Source: Glutamicibacter arilaitensis Re117
Lineage (GTDB): Bacteria > Actinomycetota > Actinomycetes > Actinomycetales > Micrococcaceae
Direction: 5' to 3'
NCBI RefSeq assembly: GCF_000197735.1
Contig: NC_014550.1
Coordinates: 62,001-126,000 of the forward strand
Length of the DNA stretch: 64,000 bases
The translations under genes were made by a program, and so were the position numbers. The notes beneath the pieces are model-generated. The model did no database searches. It was not told the DNA's origin and saw only the letters and a list, made by a program, of their open reading frames with translations. Position 1 is the first letter of the stretch; each line of letters starts with the position of its first letter. Below are positions 17,601 through 26,682 of the stretch, piece by piece.

Positions 17601-18523
17601 CCCACGCCCTGCACGTTGCCCGTGCCGCCATCAGCGCCAGCAGCGCACCGGGGCTGAACCTGATCGGGATCTCCGGCGGCGCCGACTCGCTGGCCTTGGC
17701 CATTGCCGCCGCTACGCTGCCCGGCCGCTTCGGTGCTGTGATCGTGGACCACTCGCTGCAGGCAGGCAGTGCCCAGGCAGCGCAGCGCGCTGGGCAGCAG
17801 TGCCGCGAATTGGGCTTGAACCCGGTGCTGATCAGCGAAGTCGAGACCTCGCCCGACGAGGCCTCGGCACGCGACGCCAGATACCAGGCGTTTGACCAGG
17901 CCCTGGCCCAGTTCGATGCGGATACCTTGATGCTCGCCCATACCCGTGATGACCAGGCCGAGCAGGTGCTGCTGGGACTAGTGCGCGGATCCGGAACCCG
18001 GTCGCTGGCCGGAATGCCGGCCCAGCGCGGAGCATACCGGCGCCCGCTGCTTGAACTTTCCCGGGCGCAAACCGAAGAAATTTGCAGGCACGCTGGAATC
18101 GAGTACTGGGATGATCCAAGCAATGCGGATACCGGGTACAAGCGCAATTTGATCCGCCATCGCATTCTTCCCTTCCTGGAACAGGAACTTGGCACACACC
18201 TTCGGCAGGCTTTGGCGCGCACCGCCAACCTGGCTGCCGCCGATGCGCAGGCCCTTGACCATTGGGCCCAGAAAGCCAAGGATGAGCACGGTCTCCAGCT
18301 CCCGGAATTACGCAAGCTCCCGGTGGCGGTCAGCTCGCGAGTATTACGCCTGGGTGCCATGGAAGCGGGTGCGAAAAATGTGGGCCATGAGCGAACGGCC
18401 GCGCTGTGCGCGCTGGCTGGAATCGGCCAACCCATGTCCAAATCTGCTGGTCCGGTGCAGCTGGACGGCGCGATCAGCGCCCACAGGCGAAGATCGGTGA
18501 TCGTTTTCACCACAACCGGCTAA
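17597..18523 (+). CDS. tilS: tRNA(Ile)-lysidine synthase
   Basis: Converts C34 of the CAU-anticodon isoleucine tRNA to lysidine so that it reads AUA; ATP-dependent and essential in most bacteria. The PP-loop SGGADS sits at about 26-31, followed by the family motif VDHSLQ and AHTRDDQAEQVLLGLVRGSG. The 308 residues are typical of the shorter actinobacterial form, which has the catalytic domain and a small C-terminal part. The start overlaps the stop of the DUF2342 gene by four bases. Confidence 0.94.
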   Translation: MTHALHVARAAISASSAPGLNLIGISGGADSLALAIAAATLPGRFGAVIVDHSLQAGSAQAAQRAGQQCRELGLNPVLISEVETSPDEASARDARYQAFDQALAQFDADTLMLAHTRDDQAEQVLLGLVRGSGTRSLAGMPAQRGAYRRPLLELSRAQTEEICRHAGIEYWDDPSNADTGYKRNLIRHRILPFLEQELGTHLRQALARTANLAAADAQALDHWAQKAKDEHGLQLPELRKLPVAVSSRVLRLGAMEAGAKNVGHERTAALCALAGIGQPMSKSAGPVQLDGAISAHRRRSVIVFTTTG

Positions 18524-18587
18524 ACAACCTTCCGCTAAATGTGGCACTCTAGGTAAGTACCACACCTCTAGAATCAGGAGAATTCTC

Positions 18588-19139
18588 GTGGATTCCAATG
18601 CAGTCAAAGCTGATCTCACGCATGTTCTGTACACCAAGGAAGAAATCCAGGCCCGCGTGGAAGAACTCGCCGCGCAGATCGACAAGGATTACGAGGGCCG
18701 CGACATCCTCGTCGTAGGTGTGCTCAAGGGCGCGGTGATGATCATGGCTGACCTGGTCCGCGCGCTGGACTCCCACCTGACCATGGACTGGATGGCAGTG
18801 TCCTCCTACGGTTCGGGTACCCAGTCCTCCGGTGTGGTGCGCATCCTCAAGGACCTGGACTCGGATCTGATGGGCAAGCACGTGCTGATCGTCGAGGACA
18901 TCATCGATTCGGGCCTGACCCTGTCGTGGCTGAAGTCCAACCTCGAATCCCGCGGCCCGGCATCGGTGGAAATCTGCGCCCTGCTGCGCAAGCCGGAGGC
19001 CGCCAAGGTGGAAATCGACGTGAAGTACGTCGGCATGGACATCCCGAACGAATTCGTCGTGGGCTACGGCCTGGACTACGCCGAAAAGTATCGCAACCTG
19101 GACTGCGTGGCCACCTTGGCTCCGCACATTTATCAGTAG
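18588..19139 (+). CDS. hpt: Hypoxanthine phosphoribosyltransferase
   Basis: Purine salvage enzyme that converts hypoxanthine or guanine and PRPP to IMP or GMP; cytosolic. The 183 residues contain the PRPP-binding motif LIVEDIIDSGLTL and the flexible-loop SSYGSGT region. The start is GTG, preceded by CAGGAG about 7 nt upstream. It lies between tilS and ftsH, a linkage that is conserved in many bacteria. A TAGAAT hexamer 12 nt before the GTG could be a promoter element with a short leader. Confidence 0.96.
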   Translation: MDSNAVKADLTHVLYTKEEIQARVEELAAQIDKDYEGRDILVVGVLKGAVMIMADLVRALDSHLTMDWMAVSSYGSGTQSSGVVRILKDLDSDLMGKHVLIVEDIIDSGLTLSWLKSNLESRGPASVEICALLRKPEAAKVEIDVKYVGMDIPNEFVVGYGLDYAEKYRNLDCVATLAPHIYQ

Positions 19140-19246
19140 GGAACTTTTCTCGCCACTAGGGCGTTGAGAAATATCGAAGGTGGCGTGACCCGGACGCCAG
19201 AGCAGTGCGTGAGGGGGATGCGCCAGGCGCGGGGCCTGGCGGATCA

Positions 19247-21172
19247 ATGAAAACGAAGAAGCTTTTTAACAGCTGGATCATTTGGGTCCTGGTCGGCGTT
19301 GTCGCCGTAGTGTTGTTCCTGCCCATGGTCTTTGGCAATAATTCGGCCAAGGTGGACACCTCTGTGGGTCTGCACCAGCTGACCAGCGGCAATGTCACCG
19401 AAGCGAAGATGTTCGACGGTGACCAGCGAGTTGACCTGAAGCTGCGCGACGCCTTGAAGGTGGACGGCGTGGACAAGGGCACCTCGGTGAGCTTCTACTA
19501 CTCCACCGCACGTGCCGAGCAGGTCGTTGACGAAATCAACAAGGCCAACCTGGGCAAGTTCACCGACCAGCCGGTAGAGAGCAATTGGCTGTTGTCGATG
19601 CTCGGAGTGATCATCCCGTTCCTGCTGATCGCAGGCATCTTCTGGTTCATCCTCGCCCGCTCCCAGGGCGGCGGCTCCAAGGTCATGCAGTTCGGCAAGT
19701 CAAAGGCCAAGCTGATCACCAAGGACATGCCGCAGGTGACCTTCAAGGATGTCGCCGGGGCCGATGAAGCCGTGGAAGAACTCCACGAAATCAAGGAATT
19801 CCTGCAGGAGCCTGCCAAGTTCCAAGCCGTCGGAGCGAAGATCCCCAAGGGCGTGCTGCTCTACGGTCCTCCGGGTACCGGCAAGACACTGCTCGCCAAG
19901 GCTGTCGCCGGCGAAGCCCAGGTGCCGTTCTACTCGATCTCCGGTTCTGACTTCGTCGAGATGTTCGTCGGCGTGGGCGCTTCGCGCGTGCGCGACCTGT
20001 TCGAACAGGCCAAGACCAACTCCCCAGCCATCATCTTCGTTGACGAGATCGACGCCGTAGGCCGCCATCGCGGTGCCGGCATCGGCGGCGGCAACGATGA
20101 GCGCGAGCAGACCCTGAACCAGCTGCTGGTTGAAATGGACGGCTTCGACGCCACCACCAACGTCATCCTGATCGCCGCGACCAACCGTCCGGACGTACTG
20201 GACCCGGCGCTGCTGCGTCCGGGCCGCTTCGACCGCCAGATCCCGGTGGAGGCACCGGATCTGAAGGGCCGCGAGCAGATCCTGCAGGTCCACGTCAAGG
20301 GCAAGCCGATGGATGCCACCGTGGATCTGAACGCCGTTGCGAAGAAGACCCCGGGCTACACCGGTGCCGATCTGGCCAACGTGCTCAACGAAGCCGCGCT
20401 GCTCACCGCCCGCTCCAACGCCAACCTGATTGACGACCGCGCACTGGATGAGGCCATTGACCGTGTCATGGCCGGCCCGCAGAAGCGCACCCGCCTGATG
20501 GACGAGCACGAGCGCAAGGTCACCGCCTACCACGAAGGCGGCCACGCACTGGTCGCCGCGGCGATGAACCAGACCGCACCGGTCACCAAGATCACCATCC
20601 TGCCGCGCGGCCGCGCGCTGGGCTACACCATGGTGGTTCCCGAGTCCGACAAGTACTCGGTGACCCGCAATGAGCTGCTGGACCAGATGGCCTACGCCAT
20701 GGGCGGCCGCGTGGCCGAGGAGATCGTCTTCCATGATCCTTCCACCGGCGCCTCGAACGACATCGAGAAGGCGACTTCCACCGCTCGCAAGATGGTCACC
20801 CAATACGGCATGAGCGAAAAGGTCGGTGCCGTGCGCCTGGCCGGCTCGGCCGCCGAACAGGGCATGGGCACTGCTAGCCGCGACTTCTCCGACGAAATGG
20901 CCCACCTGGTGGACCAGGAGGTGCGCGAGCTGATCGAGCAGGCGCACAATGACGCCTACCAGGCGCTGACCGCCAACCGCCATGTGCTCGACCGCCTGGC
21001 CCTGGCCTTGCTGGAGCGCGAGACGCTGAACCAGAAGGAAATCGCCGAGATCTTCTCGGATCTGGTCAAGCGCGAGAAGCGTGAAGTCTGGTTGAGCAAT
21101 GAGGCCCGCCCGGTGCACACCGAGGGTCCGATATTAAGCCCCAAGGAGCGCGCAGCTTCCTCGACCGACTAG
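19247..21172 (+). CDS. ftsH: ATP-dependent zinc metalloprotease FtsH
   Basis: Membrane-anchored AAA+ protease that degrades unassembled membrane and regulatory proteins. About 641 residues with two N-terminal transmembrane helices (about 10-30 and 114-137) enclosing a periplasmic-side domain. The AAA module has Walker A GPPGTGKT (about 207-214), Walker B IIFVDEID, and [20 protein letters not shown]. The peptidase zinc site is HEGGH (about 429-433), the actinobacterial form of HEAGH. The ATG of [10 protein letters not shown] is chosen because the hydrophobic anchor begins soon after; an upstream in-frame GTG (19205) would add 14 Gly/Pro-rich residues. Its TAG stop forms part of the folE -10 box. 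Confidence 0.95.
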   Translation: MKTKKLFNSWIIWVLVGVVAVVLFLPMVFGNNSAKVDTSVGLHQLTSGNVTEAKMFDGDQRVDLKLRDALKVDGVDKGTSVSFYYSTARAEQVVDEINKANLGKFTDQPVESNWLLSMLGVIIPFLLIAGIFWFILARSQGGGSKVMQFGKSKAKLITKDMPQVTFKDVAGADEAVEELHEIKEFLQEPAKFQAVGAKIPKGVLLYGPPGTGKTLLAKAVAGEAQVPFYSISGSDFVEMFVGVGASRVRDLFEQAKTNSPAIIFVDEIDAVGRHRGAGIGGGNDEREQTLNQLLVEMDGFDATTNVILIAATNRPDVLDPALLRPGRFDRQIPVEAPDLKGREQILQVHVKGKPMDATVDLNAVAKKTPGYTGADLANVLNEAALLTARSNANLIDDRALDEAIDRVMAGPQKRTRLMDEHERKVTAYHEGGHALVAAAMNQTAPVTKITILPRGRALGYTMVVPESDKYSVTRNELLDQMAYAMGGRVAEEIVFHDPSTGASNDIEKATSTARKMVTQYGMSEKVGAVRLAGSAAEQGMGTASRDFSDEMAHLVDQEVRELIEQAHNDAYQALTANRHVLDRLALALLERETLNQKEIAEIFSDLVKREKREVWLSNEARPVHTEGPILSPKERAASSTD

Positions 21173-21181
21173 GATCGTAGC
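21170..21181 (+). promoter_or_regulatory. Candidate leaderless -10 box for folE, embedded in the ftsH stop
   Basis: TAGGAT (21170-21175) begins with the TAG stop codon of ftsH and ends 6 nt before the GTG of folE. It may let the folate genes be transcribed independently of ftsH. Confidence 0.45.
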
Positions 21182-21760
21182 GTGAGTGAACTACAAGAGA
21201 TTGATCAGCCGCGGATCGCGGCAGCCGTGCGCGAGATCCTGGAGGCCATTGGCGAAGATCCGGACCGCGACGGCCTGGTAGACACCCCGAAACGGGTAGC
21301 CAAGGCCTACGCGGAATTCTTCGCCGGCCTGCACCAGGACGCGGCAGACCACCTGGCCACCACCTTCGACATCGAGCACGATGAGATGGTGCTGGTCAAG
21401 GACATCCCGTTCTACTCGACCTGCGAGCACCACCTGGTGCCGTTCTACGGTTCGGCGCATATCGGCTACATCCCGGGCAAGGGCGGCAAGGTCACTGGCC
21501 TGTCCAAGCTGGCCCGGCTGGTTGAGGTGTACGCCCGCCGTCCGCAGGTCCAAGAACGCCTGACCACTCAGATCGTCGACGCCCTGGTGGAGCACCTGAG
21601 CCCCTCCGGTGCCATTGTCGTCGTTGAATGCGAGCACATGTGCATGTCCATGCGCGGGGTACGCAAGCCCGGCGCGAAGACCGTGACCAGCGCGGTGCGC
21701 GGGCAGTTGCGTGAAACTGCCACCCGCGCCGAAGCCATGAGCCTGATCCTCGGAAAGTAG
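21182..21760 (+). CDS. folE: GTP cyclohydrolase I
   Basis: First enzyme of tetrahydrofolate synthesis, forming 7,8-dihydroneopterin triphosphate from GTP; zinc-dependent decamer. The 192-residue length and the motif [12 protein letters not shown], with its zinc Cys and the catalytic His, are diagnostic. A second zinc Cys lies in [10 protein letters not shown]. The GTG start gives [11 protein letters not shown] and has no Shine-Dalgarno sequence, agreeing with the -10 box 6 nt upstream. It begins a folate cluster folE-folP-folBK, with starts 9 nt apart or overlapping. Confidence 0.97.
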   Translation: MSELQEIDQPRIAAAVREILEAIGEDPDRDGLVDTPKRVAKAYAEFFAGLHQDAADHLATTFDIEHDEMVLVKDIPFYSTCEHHLVPFYGSAHIGYIPGKGGKVTGLSKLARLVEVYARRPQVQERLTTQIVDALVEHLSPSGAIVVVECEHMCMSMRGVRKPGAKTVTSAVRGQLRETATRAEAMSLILGK

Positions 21761-21768
21761 GAACCCCC

Positions 21769-22671
21769 ATGTCGCTTGGAGCGATCCCGGGCACCGGCCC
21801 GAACACCAGCCCCTTGCCAGTAATCCGCAAGTCCAGCAAGAAGACCTTGGCAGACCTGCCCACCGGGCGCACCTTGGTCATGGGCATCTTGAACGTCACC
21901 GAGGACTCCTTCTCCGATGGCGGGAAGTACCTGTCCACCGATGCCGCGATCGACCAGGGGCTGAAGCTGCTGTACTCCGGCGCGGACATCATCGATGTGG
22001 GCGGGGAATCCACCCGTCCCGGTGCAAGGGACGTGGATCCGGCACTGGAAAGCGAACGCATCCTGCCGGTCATCGAAACGCTGGCCAAGGCCGGTGCGGT
22101 GATCTCCGTGGACACCATGCACGTGTCGACCGCGCGGGCGGCCATCGAAGCCGGCGCGCACATCATCAACGACGTCTCGGGCCTGACCTATGAAGAGGGC
22201 ATGCCGGAGCTGATCGCAGAGACCGGTGTTCCCTACGTCCTGATGCACCGCCGCGGCACCGCACAGAACATGGTGTCCGAAGCGAACTACGCCGACGTTG
22301 TCGCCGAGGTAGTCCAGGAACTGCGCCAGCTGCGCGATGAATTCGTCGCCAAGGGCGTGGCACCCGAGCAGATCATCATCGACCCGGGACTGGGCTTTGC
22401 CAAGGATGCGCAGCACAACTGGGCATTGCTGGCCAACCTTTCGGCCATCGAGGAGCTGGGCCACCGCGTTCTGATCGGCACTAGCCGCAAGCGCTTCCTG
22501 GGCGAGCTGCTGGCCGAGGGCTCCAAGAGCCGCGAACCGCTGGCCCGCGATGCGGCCACCGCAGCGACTACCGCGCTGGGCGCCCGTGACAAGGTCTGGG
22601 CAGTGCGCGTGCACGATGTGGTGGGCAGCCGCGACGCCATTGAAGTCGTGCAGGCTTATGGATCGCATTAG
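21769..22671 (+). CDS. folP: Dihydropteroate synthase
   Basis: Condenses dihydropterin pyrophosphate with p-aminobenzoate, the step blocked by sulfonamides. The 300 residues carry MGILNVTEDSFSDGG, DVGGESTRPGA and the VPYVLMHRRG region typical of the TIM-barrel enzyme. The N-terminal 25 residues are a less conserved extension. The start follows a GGAACCCCC gap 9 nt after folE. The final 14 nt overlap the beginning of the folB-folK fusion gene, a strong sign of translational coupling. Confidence 0.96.
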   Translation: MSLGAIPGTGPNTSPLPVIRKSSKKTLADLPTGRTLVMGILNVTEDSFSDGGKYLSTDAAIDQGLKLLYSGADIIDVGGESTRPGARDVDPALESERILPVIETLAKAGAVISVDTMHVSTARAAIEAGAHIINDVSGLTYEEGMPELIAETGVPYVLMHRRGTAQNMVSEANYADVVAEVVQELRQLRDEFVAKGVAPEQIIIDPGLGFAKDAQHNWALLANLSAIEELGHRVLIGTSRKRFLGELLAEGSKSREPLARDAATAATTALGARDKVWAVRVHDVVGSRDAIEVVQAYGSH

Positions 22672-23491
22672 CGTCTGCGGAATTTCGGCCACCGGCTACC
22701 ATGGCGTATTCGACCATGAGAAACGCGATGGCCAGAAATTCATCATCGACGTGGTGCTGCATGTGGATATTTCACGTGCAGCAGCCAGCGACAACGTCCT
22801 TGACACCGTGCACTATGGCGAAGTCAGCGAACTGGTAGTCCAGCAGATCCAGTCAGGTCCGTGGGATCTGATCGAGAAGCTGGGCAGTGAAATCGCCGAG
22901 GCGATCCTCGCAGCCTACCCGAGCGTTTACACCATTGACGTCGTGGTGCATAAGCCGCAGGCACCCATCCCGGTACCGTTCACCGATGTCACCATTTCGC
23001 TGACCCGGCACCAGAAGCAGCACACCGCGATCATCGCGTTGGGCGCCAACCTGGGCGATCCGCAGGCCACCTTGGCCGCCGCGGTGCAGGAGCTGGGCGC
23101 CGATGTCGAGCTGCTCAAGGTTTCCCCGCTGGCCATCACCAAGCCGGTGGGCGGCCCGCCAGAACAGCCGGACTACACCAACCAGGTAGTCCAGGTGCGC
23201 ACCGGGTTGAGCCCGCATGAACTGCTGGATCTGTGCCAGAGCATCGAAGCCAAGCACCACCGCACCCGCGAAGTGCGCTGGGAGGCGCGCACCCTGGATC
23301 TGGATCTGATCGCCTACGACCATCTGCGCATGGACGATGAGCGACTGACCCTGCCTCATCCGCGCGCCGCGATTCGCGGATTCGTCCTGGCTCCGTGGAG
23401 CTGGATGGATCCGGACGCCGTGCTCGATGGCCAATTGGTTTCCCGGCTGGCCGCTGAAGCCGCCGACACGAAGGACATCATCCGGCTATGA
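22658..23491 (+). CDS. folK: Bifunctional dihydroneopterin aldolase / HPPK (FolB-FolK fusion)
   Basis: A single 277-residue chain carrying two successive steps of folate synthesis. Residues about 1-118 are FolB: MDRISVCGISATGYHGVFDHEK contains the substrate Tyr-His pair, and YGEVSEL follows. Residues about 122-277 are FolK: IIALGANLGDP at its start, then GPPEQPDYTNQVV, and the ATP/pterin site RTLDLDLIAY. The chosen ATG overlaps the end of folP; a longer frame from 22550 would read an unrelated Arg/Pro/Trp-rich leader. Fusion of the two enzymes is known in Actinobacteria and places them next to FolP. Confidence 0.95.
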   Translation: MDRISVCGISATGYHGVFDHEKRDGQKFIIDVVLHVDISRAAASDNVLDTVHYGEVSELVVQQIQSGPWDLIEKLGSEIAEAILAAYPSVYTIDVVVHKPQAPIPVPFTDVTISLTRHQKQHTAIIALGANLGDPQATLAAAVQELGADVELLKVSPLAITKPVGGPPEQPDYTNQVVQVRTGLSPHELLDLCQSIEAKHHRTREVRWEARTLDLDLIAYDHLRMDDERLTLPHPRAAIRGFVLAPWSWMDPDAVLDGQLVSRLAAEAADTKDIIRL

Positions 23492-23949
23492 CCAAGCTGA
23501 AGCTGCGCTGGTTGCTGTGGTGCGCGGTCCTCGGGGCCCTGGCCGGCTGGATTGCGCTGCGCCTGCTCACCGCGGCAGGCAAGTACGCGCCAGTTCTGGA
23601 CTACTCTGCCCTGTACTCGTTGGGTGCAGTCTGCGCAGTGATCCTCTTCTTGGGGATTCGCGTCAAGCGTTCCAGCCAGGGCAAGTCGGACTTCGAGCCG
23701 ATTGCCGCGGCCCGTACCCTGGTACTGGCCCAAGCCTCGGCCTATGCTGGTGCGGTGATCGCCGGGTGGCATGTTCCGGCCATCATCACCCTATGGCTGG
23801 CAAACGGGCTGACCCCCACACTGACCCGTGGCCTGGTGTTGACCGGAGCCGGGATTCTTATGGTGGTTATCGGGTATATTGTTCAGCATTTGTGCAAACT
23901 ACCGCCGGAGGATACCGATGGCAACAGCGATTCCGTGGTCACCGAGTAA
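23488..23949 (+). CDS. DUF3180 family membrane protein
   Basis: Predicted 153-residue membrane protein with four hydrophobic segments (for example LRWLLWCAVLGALAGW at about 4-19, then VIAGWHVPAIIT and GLVLTGAGILMVVIGY). Its start overlaps the folB-folK stop by 4 nt. Location directly after folK is the well-known position of DUF3180 genes in Actinobacteria, so it belongs to the folate operon. No enzymatic motif is visible and its job is unknown. The C-terminus overlaps the next gene by about 30 bp. Confidence 0.85.
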   Translation: MTKLKLRWLLWCAVLGALAGWIALRLLTAAGKYAPVLDYSALYSLGAVCAVILFLGIRVKRSSQGKSDFEPIAAARTLVLAQASAYAGAVIAGWHVPAIITLWLANGLTPTLTRGLVLTGAGILMVVIGYIVQHLCKLPPEDTDGNSDSVVTE

Positions 23950-24415
23950 TTTCACCCCTGCTCATCCGAACTATGTGAAGGTCAAGCTGACCACTTGGGC
24001 CATCACCTGGTCGCTGGTGCTGCTTGCCTCTCTGGTGCCGCTGCTGATGGCTGTGCTGGATTTGATCCACCCGCTATGGGTCACGCTGATTCCGGTGGTG
24101 CTCGTGCTGGCTCTTGCGCTGCTTCGGCTGCGCATCATCCGCCGGCAGGTGCGGGCTCTGGGCTATCTGGAACGCGAAGAGGACTTCATCGTGCGCTCAG
24201 GAGTGCTGTGGCGCAAGCAGGTTGTCATCCCCTACGGCCGCATGCAGTATGTCGAGGTCAACAGCGGACCGCTGGAGCGCCGCTACGGGCTGTGCAGGCT
24301 GACGCTGAATACCGCCGGCAGTGCTGCTACCGCCCACGTTTTCGGACTGCCCGAGGCTGAGGGCCAGGCATTGCGTGAACGCCTGGTGGCTGCGGGCGAA
24401 GAGAAAATGCTATGA
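23918..24415 (+). CDS. Membrane protein with bacterial PH domain (YdbS-like)
   Basis: About 165 residues. Two hydrophobic helices (about 23-42 and 48-66) precede a bPH2 domain with EREEDFIVRSGVLWRKQVVIP, the hallmark of YdbS-type proteins. The start is the ATG with GGAGG 7 nt upstream (CCGGAGGATACC). An earlier in-frame codon would overlap DUF3180 further without a ribosome-binding site. It is followed by a larger PH-domain protein in the same operon. The pair resembles the YdbS/YdbT arrangement, whose precise function is unknown. Confidence 0.8.
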   Translation: MATAIPWSPSNFTPAHPNYVKVKLTTWAITWSLVLLASLVPLLMAVLDLIHPLWVTLIPVVLVLALALLRLRIIRRQVRALGYLEREEDFIVRSGVLWRKQVVIPYGRMQYVEVNSGPLERRYGLCRLTLNTAGSAATAHVFGLPEAEGQALRERLVAAGEEKML

Positions 24416-25809
24416 GCCAGCCCGAAGAAGCGGCTGCTGCTGAGACCGGCGAATCCTGGCAGCGCGTGCACCCGGCCAGCCCTTTTGTCCATGGCTGGCT
24501 GGCCGTGGTCGGCCTGGCCTACATCTACTGGCAGAACACCGACGATCTGTCATGGTCTGAGCGTTTCACCGGAGACCGGCTGGTCTGGACCGTGGCAGGT
24601 GCAAGCATCGCGCTTCTCGTGGTGCTCATCTTCTATTTCCTTTCGTGGTACTTCACCCGCTACAAGCTCACCGGCACGCATGTGTACGTTAATGCGGGGA
24701 TGCTTTTCCGCAGCCAGAAGCAGGCACGGATCGACAAGGTGCAGGGCATCGACATCGCCCAGCCGCTGGTGGCGAGACTGCTGGGCCTTGCAGAACTGCG
24801 ATTCGACGTTGCAGATTCTTCCGAATCGGTGCTCAAGCTGGCATTCCTGCGCAAGGCCGAAGCGCACCAACTGCGCGTGGTCATCCTGGAACGCGCCCAC
24901 GGCGCAGAGCCCGCGGCCGTGCAAGAACCGGCATCAGAGATCGCTGCCGCGCCAAGTGCCGCAGTAGGGCTGGCTCCAGCAGTACAGCCGCCGCTGATGG
25001 CCAAGGTCCCGGCGGGACGGCTGCTGGCCTCCTTGTTCTTGCAGCTGCCGGTCATCATCGGCATGCTTGCCTGCCTGGCGATGCTGATTATGTGGATCAG
25101 CGGGGTGGATGGAATTGTCGCCGGCCTGATTCCCGCTGTTTTGACCTTCGGCAGCTGGTTCTACAAGCAGCTGAACCAAGGGTGGAACTTCACCGCCAGC
25201 GCCTCGGATACCGGGATGCGCATCAGCTACGGGCTGGCGGACACGCGCCAGCACTCCATCCCCGCCGGACGCGTCCAGGCCATCTCGGTGACGGCTCCCT
25301 TCTTCTGGCGCATGCTCGGCTGGTACAAGGTGGAAGTCAATGTCCTTGGCACCAAGAGCGATGACATGGACAACCTCCAAGTGCTCCCGGTCGGGGACTT
25401 CGAAGCAGTCACCCGAATCATGGGCATCTTGCTGCCCCAGCTGGGCATCGAAAACCAGCGTGAGGTACTGGCCACTGCGGTCAGTACCGGATATGAGCAT
25501 GGCTTCATCGGATCCCCCCAGCGGGCGAAGCCGCTCTCACCCGGAGCCTGGAAGCACCAGGGGTTCCTGGCCACCGATACGACGGTGATTTCCCGCTACG
25601 GCTGGCTCGCGCGCCAGGCCAGCTTCGTGCCGCATAATCGAGTGCAGGGCATGAGTTGGGTGCAGGGTCCATGGGAGCAACGACGTAAACTAGCCGGGGT
25701 CCGCCTGCACTGCGCTGGCGGAAGTGTCATCGGTTACCTGCATCAGCTCGATGCGGATGTTGCCGCAGGATTTACCCGGGCGCAAGCGCAGCGCCTGGTC
25801 GAAAGGTAG
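24412..25809 (+). CDS. Large PH-domain membrane protein (YdbT-like)
   Basis: 465 residues with repeated bacterial PH (bPH2) domains. Hydrophobic pairs occur at about 21-60 and 195-245. The PH units contain TRYKLTGTHVYVNAGML and SYGLADTRQHSIP, and a third lies near the C-terminus (DTTVISRYGWLARQASFVP). This multi-PH layout matches YdbT proteins, which work with YdbS at the membrane. The start overlaps the previous stop (ATGA). The alanine-rich central linker (about 170-195) is low complexity. Function is unknown. Confidence 0.8.
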   Translation: MSQPEEAAAAETGESWQRVHPASPFVHGWLAVVGLAYIYWQNTDDLSWSERFTGDRLVWTVAGASIALLVVLIFYFLSWYFTRYKLTGTHVYVNAGMLFRSQKQARIDKVQGIDIAQPLVARLLGLAELRFDVADSSESVLKLAFLRKAEAHQLRVVILERAHGAEPAAVQEPASEIAAAPSAAVGLAPAVQPPLMAKVPAGRLLASLFLQLPVIIGMLACLAMLIMWISGVDGIVAGLIPAVLTFGSWFYKQLNQGWNFTASASDTGMRISYGLADTRQHSIPAGRVQAISVTAPFFWRMLGWYKVEVNVLGTKSDDMDNLQVLPVGDFEAVTRIMGILLPQLGIENQREVLATAVSTGYEHGFIGSPQRAKPLSPGAWKHQGFLATDTTVISRYGWLARQASFVPHNRVQGMSWVQGPWEQRRKLAGVRLHCAGGSVIGYLHQLDADVAAGFTRAQAQRLVER

Positions 25810-25811
25810 AA

Positions 25812-26678
25812 GTGGACGCACCACGTTTGGGAATCGGGATCATCTCCGCTGGCAAGGTCGGCACCGTGCTCGGCGCGGCGCTGGCAGCCAGCGGTCACCG
25901 GATTACCGGGATCCATGCAGTTTCCGAAGACTCGCGCGACCGTGCCGACGCGTTGCTGCCGGAAGTGGAGTTGCTCGACCCGCCAGAAATCCTGCGCCGC
26001 AGCGAACTGGTGATCTTCGCAGTCCCCGATGACGTGCTTGGCGAACTTGTCGCAGGGTTGGCCGAGGCCGGGCATATTGCCCCGGGTCAGCTGATTGCGC
26101 ACACCGCCGGACGGTACGGCACCTCGATTCTGCAGCCGGCCATGGATGCCGGAGCTTTCGGTCTTGCCATTCACCCTGCCATGACGTTCACCGGCATGAG
26201 CATGGACCTGCAGCGCCTGACCGATTGTGTCTTTGCCGTCACCGCAGATGAAGCGATCCTTCCGGTGGCACAGGCCCTGGTCGTTGAGATGCGTGGTGAA
26301 CCGGTGGTCATCGCCGAAGCAAACCGCGTCAGCTATCACGCGGCACTGGCCCATGCGGCCAACCATCTGAACACCATTACCGCGCAATCGGCCGACATCC
26401 TGCGTCGAATCGGCGTGGAAGATCCATCGAACACGTTGCGCGCCTTGATGTACGCGAGCCTGGATAATGCGTTGCGCTCCGGTGCCGGAGCCTTGACCGG
26501 GCCGGTAGCCCGAGGGGACAGCGGCACCGTAACCGCGCACCTGCAGGCACTGTCGCATGATCCGGCAGAGACCAATAATTCCTACCGGAGCCTGTCGCGC
26601 GCCACCGCGTTGCGGGCGGCCGCACGTGGCCTGATCTCGCAGCGCACGCTTGAAGAGCTGTTGCGAGTTCTAGAATAG
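25812..26678 (+). CDS. Rossmann-fold/DUF2520 domain protein
   Basis: 288-residue NAD(P)-binding Rossmann protein with a C-terminal DUF2520 domain, related in fold to pyrroline-5-carboxylate reductase and other two-domain dehydrogenases. The nucleotide loop is IGIISAGKVGTVLGAALA (GxxxxG), and the helical C-terminal domain has SYHAALAHAANHLNT. The start is GTG two nt after the previous stop (AGAAGTGGACG), with AAAGG upstream. It lies immediately before panC, a common neighbourhood for this family. Whether it makes a pantoate or other reduced acid is not known. Confidence 0.8.
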   Translation: MDAPRLGIGIISAGKVGTVLGAALAASGHRITGIHAVSEDSRDRADALLPEVELLDPPEILRRSELVIFAVPDDVLGELVAGLAEAGHIAPGQLIAHTAGRYGTSILQPAMDAGAFGLAIHPAMTFTGMSMDLQRLTDCVFAVTADEAILPVAQALVVEMRGEPVVIAEANRVSYHAALAHAANHLNTITAQSADILRRIGVEDPSNTLRALMYASLDNALRSGAGALTGPVARGDSGTVTAHLQALSHDPAETNNSYRSLSRATALRAAARGLISQRTLEELLRVLE

Positions 26679-26682
26679 AAGG

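Noticed and set aside
19700..21118. 472-codon minus-strand frame opposite ftsH
   Set aside because: Shadow of the high-GC ftsH reading frame; composition dominated by Gly, Val, His and Gln; ftsH motifs are intact on the plus strand. Similar shadows opposite serS, radA and pstS were rejected likewise.
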